Assembly: GCF_051014685.1 (NCBI RefSeq)
Contig: NW_027478390.1
Coordinates: 1,214,501-1,278,500 of the forward strand
Source of the DNA: Ptiloglossa arizonensis
Taxonomy: Eukaryota; Arthropoda; Insecta; Hymenoptera; Colletidae
Length of the DNA stretch: 64,000 bases
Reading direction: 5' to 3'
Positions 48,955 through 57,741 of this stretch are shown piece by piece. A program made the position numbers and the translations under genes. The notes under the pieces were generated by a model that had not been told where the DNA came from, searched no databases, and saw nothing but the letters and a program-made list of their open reading frames with translations. The number at the start of each line of letters is the position of its first letter. Position 1 is the first letter of the stretch.

Positions 48955-49491
48955 ATGGAATCAAAGTTCCATCGATCTCCCTCGACACCCGATACAAACG
49001 AAGATACTAAACCAAAGAGATGGAAGGAATCAATGTTCCTTCGATCTCCTCGTTTAGTTCTGCCAAGCAATTACATTATGGAAAAATTAGGCAAAATTGG
49101 AAAAGACGCGACACGAACCGTGCAGTTGGTCCTACTAGGTCGGTCCCGTTTCCCCTCAGTGGGCCCGATTAAAGAGGAAATGCACGACGCCGTCCACTCA
49201 TATAGAGTGCCCCGTTTCTCCCAACTCCGCGTCAGGAACCACGCAAAGCGTGGACCTGACTCACGGAGGATGACGAAGAGAGGGTCTTATGGCACAGGGC
49301 TTCCACAGGGACCGATGCGAACACCTGCCCCTGTGGTCGCAGCATGTTCTCTCTGGAAGCGGACGCACCAGAAGAGACGGCGATCGACCGTTCGGACCAC
49401 CTACACGGCCGGTCACTTGCTTATGCAACAAGCAGTGATGACCGGGCTGAAGAACGAGGAAGCGAGCAAAAATAAGCTAAAGATTGTATAA
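48955..49491 (+). other. GC-richer module with a 178-codon open frame, probably not coding
   Basis: This is the left copy of a module that is GC-rich against its surroundings. The 178-codon frame starts MESKFHRSPS and contains FPSVGPIKEEMHDAVHSYRV. Related frames exist in inverted orientation at 56510-56959 and 57082-57549, but the three differ by frameshifts and unrelated tails, so no frame is kept by selection. The strand facing away from the TATA box at 50412-50420 carries the frame, so it would be antisense to transcription from that box. No known domain is recognised. A decayed mobile element or a non-coding transcript is as likely. Confidence 0.4.
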
Positions 49492-49589
49492 TTGCTCGAC
49501 AGATAACAGATATTTGTGCACGGTGGCCTTAAAATTAACTTATTCCAAGCTTAACTAAAGATCCCACGGCGGTTGCGACGATAGTGTCC

Positions 49590-50040
49590 TCTTCGTTCTT
49601 CGTTCTTTGTTCTTCGTTCTTCGTTCTTCGTTCTTCGTTCTTCGTTCTTCGTTCTTCGTTCTTCGTTCTTCGTTCTTCGTTCTTCGTTCTTCGTTCTTCG
49701 TTCTTCGTTCTTCGTTCTTCGTTCTTCGTTCTTCGTTCTTCGTTCTTCGTTCTTCGTTCTTCGTTCTTCGTTCTTCGTTCTTCGTTCTTCGTTCTTCGTT
49801 CTTCGTTCTTCGTTCTTCGTTCTTCGTTCTTCGTTCTTCGTTCTTCGTTCTTCGTTCTTCGTTCTTCGTTCTTCGTTCTTCGTTCTTCGTTCTTCGTTCT
49901 TCGTTCTTCGTTCTTCGTTCTTCGTTCTTCGTTCTTCGTTCTTCGTTCTTCGTTCTTCGTTCTTCGTTCTTCGTTCTTCGTTCTTCGTTCTTCGTTCTTC
50001 GTTCTTCGTTCTTCGTTCTTCGTTCTTCGTTCTTCGTTCT
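49590..50040 (+). repeat. (CTTCGTT)n array, about 64 copies
   Basis: A 7-bp tandem repeat, nearly perfect, with one visible variant (TTTGTTC near 49605). At the matching place of the right palindrome arm, 56423-56446, there are only about three copies (ACGAAGA words). The array therefore expanded in one arm after the arms diverged. The motif resembles the CTTCGTTTCT words of the 20-bp satellite but has a different period. It does not match the TTAGG insect telomere repeat. Confidence 0.97.
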
Positions 50041-50479
50041 CCGGTGTGCCTACCTAAGAGAAACCTAAAGTCAAGGCATGATAAAAAAATGATAGAAAAT
50101 AGAAATGAAGTTGGTTAGTGATTAAATACAGTCATTCAGTAACAAAGGAAATAAAGGCAAGAATGACAAAAAAATAAACATGGAAAAACAAGTACAAAGT
50201 AAAACCAGAGAACAAATAAAATAAATTACAGAAAGAAACAATTAAAAACCAAAGAAAGGATTGAGAGAATGGTCGCCAGTAGTGACCACCGCCTACCGGC
50301 GGCCAGTACCGGTTACCAAGGTGAGGGGTCCCCCTTCCATAAACCTAAAACGAAGAGATGCGTCCACCTCGGAGGCTTCGGGAACAATGAAATTTTAAAC
50401 AGCCGGGGGCTCCTTATATACCCTCCCCAAGGTGACTTACCGTTTCTTCCATTGTCTTTGTTCGATCTAATCGAAATCT
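50041..50479 (-). other. Left TATA-bearing promoter-like module
   Basis: Reading on the minus strand, GGGAGGGTATATAAGG (TATA core at 50412-50420) is followed by a GC-rich stretch and then by polypyrimidine and purine-rich sequence towards 50041. The same module lies inverted at 56011-56400. The TATA box points outward, into the GC-richer module. From sequence alone it resembles an RNA polymerase II core promoter, as in an LTR or a non-coding RNA gene, but no reverse transcriptase, integrase or poly(A) pattern is present. Confidence 0.55.
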
Positions 50480-51230
50480 TCGAAGGCGAACGGTTTCGGT
50501 GAATGTTTGTTCATTTCCGCGATTGTTACTAACATTTATACATGTTCCCAATATTGATCGAACAATGTGCATCTTATTTATGTATTGCAATTAATTAAGA
50601 AACTTATAGAAATTGATTTTGATCGAGACTCGATGTTAAAACGTGTTTCGTAAAGTTTTAAAGCATGGAAAGTAACAATTGTTCATTAAATACATTAATT
50701 TAACATTTGTTTAATTCTTATAATTTACACAATACGCGTAGAAGTGGTATTTTTTACATAAAAGTGCCGAAATTCAATTAATCGCTTTTTTAGATAGAAA
50801 AATCATCGCGATGAAGACTTGTGAATCGATAATCGATACCTGTAGCCTTGAAAATGTCAGTTGGATCTCAGCGAAAAATTCCTTCGCGAACAAAGAATAT
50901 TTCAACGAAATGATATTTTAAGCCATTATTTATACTAGAACATTGTTAATAATTGTTTAATCTACAGTCCTACGACGGTTGATGATAAATATGATAAATA
51001 AACATCGAGATATTGCGAAATCTTCGAAGGCGGACGGTTTCGGTTAATGTTTGTTCATTTCCGCGATTGTTATTAACATTTATGCATGTTCCCAATATTG
51101 ATCGAACAATATGCATCTTATTTAGGTATCATAAATCATTAGTTAGTTTTCAGAAATTAATTGATTTCGAAAATGAAAGCAAAATATTGATATTCATATA
51201 TTTCTCGATTTGCAACCTAAATTAATCTTT
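50480..51230 (+). repeat. 545-bp monomers, forward orientation (two)
   Basis: Monomers are tracked by the block GGCGAACGGTTTCGGTGAAT followed by TTCATTTCCGCGATTGTTA. Forward copies start near 50480 and 51025, 545 bases apart. Other words in the monomer are GGAAAGTAACAATTGTT, ACACAATACGCGTAGAA and GCCATTATTTATACTAG. The second copy is cut at about 51230, where orientation flips. Confidence 0.85.
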
Positions 51231-52690
51231 ATAAGCAAATTATTCATTTACAATGCAAAAGAAAATGCATTTTGTAACATTCATATTCCCAACTTTTACA
51301 GTGCAAACCATTAATTAGTTTACAAATGTTAATTTTCATAAAAAATGGAGAAATATATGTATACCAAACTCTTCGTTAAATTTTCCGATAAACTTTAATT
51401 CACATACTGTAACATAAAAGTTCGGAACGTGGAAAAATGTTTCTAACAATCGCCTAGAGACATAAACATTCGCTAAAGCAATTCGCCTTCCCAGATTTCG
51501 CAATATCTTGATGTTTGTTTATCATAATTATTAACAACCGTCGTAGGACCGTAGATTAAACAATTATTAACAATGTCCTATTATAAATAATGGCTTAAAA
51601 TATCATTTCGTTGAAATATTCTTTGTTCGCGATGGAATTGTTCTTATTGAGATCAAACCGACATTGTCAAGGCTGGAAATGTTTATCGATTCACAAACGT
51701 CTATCACGATGGTTTTTCTATCTAGAAAAGCGATTAATTGAATTTCGACGCTTTTACATCAAGAATACAGCTTCCACGCATAATCCGAAAATTATAAGAA
51801 CGAAACAAATGTTAAATTAATGTATCTAATAAACAATTGTTACTTTCCATGCTTTGAAACATTAAGAAACACGTTTATACCTCGAATCTCGGTCAAAATT
51901 AATTGCTGTAGGCGAATCAATCATATTTAATGCATAAATAAGATGCATATTGTAAGATAAATGTTCGGAACATGTATAAATGTTAGTAACAATCGCGGAA
52001 ATGAACAAACATTCACCGAAACCGTTCGCCTTCGCAGATTTCGCAATATCCTGACGTTCATTTATCATATTTATTAACAATCGTCGTAGGATTGTAGATT
52101 AAACCATTATTAACAATTTCCTAGTATAAATAATGGTTTAAAATATCATTTCGTTGAAATATTCTTTGTTCAGGAAGGAATTTTTCATTGAGGTGCAACC
52201 GACATTCTCAAGGCTACACGTATCGATCATCGCGAAGATTGTTCTATTCAGAAAAGCGATTAATTGAATTTCGCCGCTTTGGAGTAAAAAATGAAACTTC
52301 TACGCGTATTGTGTAAATTATAAAAATTAAACAAATGTTAAATTAATGTATCTAATAAACAATTGTTACTTTCCATGCTTTAAAACTTTCCTAAACACGT
52401 TTTACTATAAATCTCGATCAAAAACAATTTCTGTAAGTTACTTAATCATTTTTAATGCATAAATAAGATGCACATTGTTCAATTAATATTGAGAACATGC
52501 ATAAATGTTAGTAACAATCGCGGAAATGAACAAACATTCACCGAAACCGTTCGTCTTCGCAGATTTTGCAATATCTCGATGTTTATTTATCATATTTATT
52601 AACAACCGTCATAGGACCATACTTTAGACAATTATTAACAATGTTCTAGTATAAATAATGGCTTGAAAGTCATTACTTTCTGGAAATATT
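51231..52690 (-). repeat. 545-bp monomers, reverse orientation (about three)
   Basis: Reverse-strand landmark blocks (TAACAATCGCGGAAATGAAC, then ACCGTTCGCCTTCG) are near 51445, 51990 and 52513, giving spacings of 545 and 523. The first is the most diverged. Sequence between 51200 and 51420 is AT-rich and forms the fold-back join between forward and reverse copies. No gene is visible. Confidence 0.82.
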
Positions 52691-53060
52691 TGTTAGATCG
52701 AACAAAGACAATCGAAGTAACCGTGCGATAAAATAAATGAATATTTCTCTACATATCGAAAAAATAGTTTGTATATATGCATGTATATTCCGAACGCTCA
52801 GTGACACACATATGTCACACGGCAATGAAGTGGGTTGCCATCTACTAGAGAATAGGTAAACTACACTTAAGGTGTGAAAACACCTGGCGGAGAAACGCTC
52901 AAGTTTGTTGAGGAATTGTTGTTATTTCCACCAATAGATAGCGCCACATGCATAATTTACCGACATTACAGATAAGTATTTCCATTTGTATGGTATTCCC
53001 TACCGTGCAATAAAATAAATAAATATTTTTGTACAAAGTTTCGTATGTATCATCTTTCGA
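51960..53060 (+). repeat. Left arm of the inner palindrome
   Basis: This arm is inverted against about 53580-54660. Matching landmarks (51990 with 54645, and 52513 with 54123) put the centre at about 53317. The outer palindrome centres at about 53248, 70 bases away, so the two are nested and nearly concentric. Confidence 0.85.
52721..53035 (+). repeat. 0.3 kb element with short terminal direct repeats (left copy)
   Basis: The element is bounded by CCGTGCGATAAAATAAATGA (52721) and CCGTGCAATAAAATAAATA (53003), a direct repeat of about 30 bases. It contains GACACACATATGTCAC, GGCAATGAAGTGGGTTGCCA and CCACCAATAGATAGCGCCAC. It has no open frame of note. An inverted copy is at 53581-53911. It could be a small non-autonomous transposon, a solo repeat unit or a regulatory element. 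Confidence 0.7.
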
Positions 53061-53580
53061 ATAAATGTAAAGTTAAACGAAATCAGCGTAATGAAATTTC
53101 TCTGCATTCTAGCCTTCCTTTATACATTTAAAAAAATCTTTGATACCTCGAAATCATGGCTACACATTCGATTATCGACTCACAAGTGTTTATCACGATG
53201 ATTTTTCTACATAGAAAAGCGATTAGTCGAAATTCAGCACGTTTGAGTAAGAAATACAAATTCTACGCGTATTGTGTAAATTATGAGAATTAAATAAATG
53301 CTAAACTATTGCACTAAATAGACAATTATTACTTTCCTTGCTTTGAAACTTTACGAAACAAGTTTTTACTTTGAATCTCGATCAAAATCAATTTCTATAA
53401 GTATAATCATTTACCATGCATAAATAAGATACATATTGTTCGATTAATATTGGGAACATGCATAAATGTTAGTAACAATCGCGAAAGTTAACAAATATGT
53501 TCTCCAAGAGACGGCAACCCATATAATTACCACGTTGCAAATGTTTGGAATTTCAGATCATATTTGCATGCATCACAAAC
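53036..53580. repeat. Centre of the palindrome, degenerate repeat sequence
   Basis: The centre holds AT-rich sequence with a partial reverse 545-bp monomer (landmark near 53473, cut before its end). It includes words such as CTACGCGTATTGTGTAAATT near 53262-53281. It separates the two inverted 0.3 kb elements. I see no gene. Confidence 0.6.
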
Positions 53581-54660
53581 AATAATTTCGATATGTAGAG
53601 AAATATTTATTTATTTTATCGCACGGTAGGGAATATTATACAAATGGGATTACATATCTTTAATGTCGGTAAATTTATGCTCGTGGCGCTATCTATTGGT
53701 GGAAATAAGAACAATTCCTCAACAAACTTGAGCGTTTCTCCGCCAGGTGTTTTCACACCTTAAGTGTAGTTTACCTATTCTCTAGTAGATGGCAACCCAC
53801 TTCATTGCCGTGTGACATATGTGTGTCACTGAGCGTTCAGAATATATATTTGCATATATACAGACTATAATTTCGATATGTAGAGGAATATTCATTTATT
53901 TTATCGCACGGTTACTTCGATTGTCTTTGTTCAATCTAACAAATATTTCCAGAAAGTGATGACTTTAAAGCCATTATTTATGCTAAAACAATGTTAATAA
54001 TTGTTTAATCTACGGTCCCACGACGCTTGTTAATAATTATGATAAATAAACGTCAAGATATTGCTAAATTTGCGAAGGCGAACGGTTTCGGTGAATGTTT
54101 GTCCATTTCCGCGATTGTTAGTAACATTTATATGTGCTCCCAATATTAATTGAATAATGTGCATATTATTTATGCATCACAAATGATTAAGAAACTTATA
54201 GAAATTAATTTTGATCGAGCTCCGAAGTAAAGAGGTGTTTCTTAAAGTTTTAAAATATGGAAAGTAATAATTGTCTATTAGATATATCGATGTAACATTT
54301 GATTAGTACTTGAGAAATCGAAATGCATACTTCCTTGGCGACAGTGTTCTCCTCATACCAAAGGATGAAATTCAGACATAAATTGTAGAAAATGTTCAAT
54401 GTTGGGACTCTTGTTGTCAGAAGTATATGATATGCGAGGAAGTGCCACGATTTCGCGAATGAAAAATACTTCTATGAAAAATAATGTTTTAATCCATTAT
54501 TTATACCAGGACATTGTTAATAATTTTTTATACCATGGTGCTACGACGGTTGTTAATAATTCTGATGAATGAACATCAAGATATTGCGAAATCTGCGAAG
54601 GGAAACGGTTTCAGTGAATTGTTGTTCGTCCACGCGATTGTTATTAACATTTATGCATGT
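53580..54660 (-). repeat. Right arm of the inner palindrome
   Basis: This is the reverse complement of about 51960-53060, including the 0.3 kb element and two 545-bp landmarks. Confidence 0.85.
53581..53911 (-). repeat. 0.3 kb element, inverted right copy
   Basis: This is the reverse complement of the element at 52721-53035, bounded by TTTATTTTATCGCACGG words near 53610 and 53895. It keeps GTGGCGCTATCTATTGGTGG at 53683-53702 and the ACATATGTGTGTCAC palindrome near 53815. Identity to the left copy is high, with scattered substitutions. Confidence 0.7.
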
Positions 54661-54770
54661 TTCGAACATTTATGTGAGAGAATGCATCTTAGTTATGCAT
54701 TGTAAATTATTGATTTGCCTATAGAAATTAAATTTCATCGAGAATTGAAGTAAAACGTTGTATTCATATG
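53912..54770 (+). repeat. 545-bp monomers, forward orientation (right of centre)
   Basis: Forward landmarks are near 54075 and 54597, spacing 522. Between them lies the variant block (54195-54460) that also follows the satellite at 48274. The second copy is diverged and runs into a fold-back join at about 54770, the counterpart of the join near 51230. Confidence 0.8.
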
Positions 54771-56010
54771 TTTCTCGATTTTCGATCGAAATTAATATTT
54801 GTAAAGTAATTAATGACTTATAATGCACAAACAAGATGCACATTGTAATGTTAATATTCGGAACGTGCGTAAATGTTAATAACAATCATGGAAATGAAAA
54901 AACATTTACCAAAACCGTTCTTCTTCATAGATTTTGCAATATCTTGATGTTTATTTATCATAATCATTAACAACCGTCGTTGGACCATAGTTTAAACAAT
55001 TATTAACAATGTCCTAGTATAAATAATGGCTTAAAATATCATTTCGTTAAAATATTCTTTGTTCACGAAGGAATTTTTCGTTGAGATCCAACTGATATTC
55101 TCAATGTTACAGGTATCGATGATCGATTCACAAGTGTTCATCACAATAATTTTTATATTTAGAAAAGCGATTAATTGAATTGTGACACTTTTAAGTAAAA
55201 AATGCGACTTCTGCACGTATTGTATAAATTATAAGAATTAAATAAATGTTAAATTAATGTACCAAATAGACAATTACTACTTTCTATGCATTAAATCTTT
55301 ACGAAACACGTTTTCACTTCGAATCTCGATCAAAATCAATTTCTATAAGTTACTTAATCATTTGTAATGCATAGATAAGATGTACATTGTTCGATTAATA
55401 TTGGGAGCACGCGAAAAATTTAATAACAATCGCATATAGGAAGAAACATTCACAGAAACCGTTCGCCTTCGCAGATTTTGCAATATCTTGATGTTTATTT
55501 ATCATAATTATTAATAACCGTCGTAGGACCGTAGTTTGAACAATTATTAACTATTTCCTAGTATAAATAATGGCTTAAAATATCATTTCGTTGAAATATT
55601 CTTTGTTCGCGAAGGAATTTTTCGCTGAGATCCAACTGACATTTTCAGGGCTACAGGTATCGATTATCGATTCACAAGTCTTCATCGCGATGATTTTTCT
55701 ATCTAAAAAAGCGATTAATTGAATTTCGGCACTTTTATGTAAAAAATACCACTTCTACGCGTATTGTGTAAATTATAAGAATTAAACAAATGTTAAATTA
55801 ATGTATTTAATGAACAATTGTTACTTTCCATGCTTTAAAACTTTACGAAACACGTTTTAACATCGAGTCTCGATCAAAATCAATTTCTATAAGTTTCTTA
55901 ATTAATTGCAATACATAAATAAGATGCACATTGTTCGATCAATATTGGGAACATGTATAAATGTTAGTAACAATCGCGGAAATGAACAAACATTCACCGA
56001 AACCGTTCGC
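54771..56010 (-). repeat. 545-bp monomers, reverse orientation (right arm)
   Basis: Reverse landmarks are near 54882, 55424 and 55967, with spacings of 542 and 543. The last two pair with the forward monomers of the left outer arm. The final monomer runs into the TATA-bearing module through the shared word TAGATCGAACAAAGACAATG. Confidence 0.85.
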
Positions 56011-56400
56011 CTTCGAAGATTTCGATTAGATCGAACAAAGACAATGGAAGAAACGGTAAGTCACCTTGGGGAGGGTATATAAGGAGCCCCCGGTTGTTTA
56101 AAATTTCATTGTTCCCGAAGCCTCCGAGGTGGACGCATCTCTTCGTTTTAGGTTTATGGAAGGGGGACCCCTCACCATGGTAACCGGTACTGGCCGCCGG
56201 TAAGCGGTGGTCAGTACTGGCGACCACTCTCTCAATCCTTTCTTTTTTTTTCTAACTGTTTCTTTGTCTAATTCATTTCATTTGTACTCTGATTTTAATT
56301 TCTACTTGTTTTGACATGTTTATTTTTTTCCACTAACCAAATTCATTTCTATTTTCTATTATGCCATGACTTTAGGTTTCTCTTAGGTTTCTCTTAGATA
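56011..56400 (+). promoter_or_regulatory. Right TATA-bearing promoter-like module
   Basis: TATATAAGG at 56076-56084 follows GGGGAGGG and precedes a GC-rich stretch ending CTCACCATGGTAACCGG. Further on are GCCGGTAAGC (56197-56206), like a splice donor, and TTTCTCTTAG repeats (56377-56400), like splice acceptors. All are conserved in outline in the left arm, where the donor-like word is GTAGGC. Transcription would run rightwards into the two GC-richer modules. This is inference from motifs only. Confidence 0.5.
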
Positions 56401-56509
56401 CATTCTCTTAGATGTATCGGAAAACGAAGAACGAAGAACGAAGAGGACTGATGTATTGCATCCTACGCGGGACTGTTAATTCTAAGTATAGACTAAGTTA
56501 GTTTTAAGG

Positions 56510-57450
56510 TTACCATGTACGAGTATCTGTGATCTGCCGAGCAATTATCCAATCTTTAACTTCTTTTTGCTCGCTTGCTCGTATCTCAGTCCAGCCACCT
56601 CTGCTTGTTGCATAAGCAAGTGACCGGCCGTGGAGGTGGACCGAACGCTCGATCGCTGTCTCTTCTGGTGCGTCCGCTTTGAGAGAGAATATGCTGCGAA
56701 CACAGGGGCAGGTGTTCGCACCGGTCCCTGCGGAAGTCCTTGTGCCACAAGACCCTCTCTTTGTCATCCTCCGTGAGTCAGGTCCACGCTTTGCGTGGTT
56801 CCTGACGCGGAGTTGGGAGAAACGGGGCACTCTATATGAGTGGACGGCGTCGTGCATTTCCTCTTTAATCGGGCCCACTGAGGGGAAACGGGACCGACCT
56901 AGTAGGAGCAACTCCACGGATCGTGTCGCGTATTTCCCAATTTCGCCTAATTTTTCCATAATGTAATTGCTCGGCAGAATTAAACCAGGAGATCAAAGGA
57001 ACATTGATTCCGTCCATCTCTGCAGTTAGAATAAGTTAGTTTTAAGGCTGTGATCTGCCAAGCAATTATCCAATCTTTAGCTTAATTTTGCTCGCTTCCT
57101 CGTTCCTCGGTCCGGTCACCACTGCTTCTTGTACAAGCAAGTGGCCGGCCGTGTAAGTAGTCCGAACGGTCTATCGCCGTCTCTTCCGGTGTGTCCGCTT
57201 CTAGAGGGGGCATGTTGCGACCACAGGAGCAGGCATTTTTGCCGGTCCCTGCGAAAGTCTCCAAAATAAGACCCTCTCGTCGTAAAGATGGAGAAACGGG
57301 GCACTCCTCTAGGGGGTCGTTCGTTTTCTCTGGAATCGGAACCACGGAGGGGAAACGGGATAGACCTAGTAGGACCAACTGCACGGTTCGTGTCGCGTCT
57401 TTCCCAATTTTGCCTAATTTTTCCATAATGTAAATGCTTGGCAGAACTAA
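56510..57450 (-). repeat. GC-richer module, tandem duplicate on the right arm
   Basis: Two diverged copies, about 56510-57000 and 57050-57450, lie roughly 530 bases apart. Both begin near ATCCAATCTTTA and end TTTCCATAATGTAA. They contain GACCGGCCGTG-type and GGGGAAACGGGA words. Minus-strand frames of 149 (56510-56959) and 155 codons (57082-57549) start in the same place (MEKLGxIGK) but lose similarity after a frameshift. The left arm has one copy at about 49040-49500. No domain is recognised. Confidence 0.7.
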
Positions 57451-57604
57451 ACAAGGAGATCGAAGGAAAATTGATTCTTTCCATCTCTTTGGTTTAGTAT
57501 TTTCGTTTGTATCGCGTGCCGAGGGAGATCGATGGAACCTTGATTCCATCTATCTCTCTCCGGGTCTCCGCTCGCAGCAACCTCCACGTGGTGAGACCTG
57601 GTAA

Positions 57605-57650
57605 TCGGTATTACTCGCGACGAAGTATCACTTACCACGAGTAACGCCGA
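57605..57650. other. Hairpin at the outer end of the right arm
   Basis: TCGGTATTACTCG pairs with CGAGTAACGCCGA (two mismatches) around a 20-base loop. It is the mirror of the hairpin at 48851-48899. The two-base change on one side only suggests decay. Confidence 0.6.
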
Positions 57651-57741
57651 GCTAATTGACTGCGAACTTAGAATAATTATTTAAGATGTGAGAACAAGTA
57701 GAAAACAAGATTTCTGTAAGGCGTGTGAGAGCGTGAAGACG

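Larger units (their letters stand above)
48825..51220 (+). repeat. Left arm of the outer palindrome
   Basis: This arm is the reverse complement of about 55290-57685. Order from the outside in: hairpin, GC-richer module with TATA box, 7-bp array (this arm only), then two 545-bp monomers. Over 50269-50502 against 55994-56227 only four of 234 bases differ. The outer GC-rich part is more diverged and is present twice on the right. Arms of 2.4 kb are separated by about 4 kb that contains a second, inner palindrome. Confidence 0.9.
55290..57685 (-). repeat. Right arm of the outer palindrome
   Basis: This is the reverse complement of 48825-51220. It differs by having the GC-richer module twice (about 56510-57000 and 57050-57450) and by lacking the expanded 7-bp array. 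Confidence 0.9.

Noticed and set aside
49590..50040. Telomere repeat
   Set aside because: The motif is not TTAGG or a G-rich relative, and the array is internal, within one arm of a palindrome.
49584..50068. Heptapeptide-repeat protein from the 7-bp array
   Set aside because: A 7-bp repeat without stops codes the same heptad in all three frames; it is not evidence for a gene.
50269..50502. 77-codon frame, nearly identical at 55994-56227
   Set aside because: It crosses from the promoter-like module into a 545-bp monomer and is antisense to the TATA box. Three of the four differences between copies change the amino acid, so there is no sign of protein selection.
56160..56210. Short peptide gene from CACCATGGTAACC with a splice donor
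   Set aside because: The frame ends after eight codons and the ATG is TTG in the left arm; splice-like words alone are too weak.
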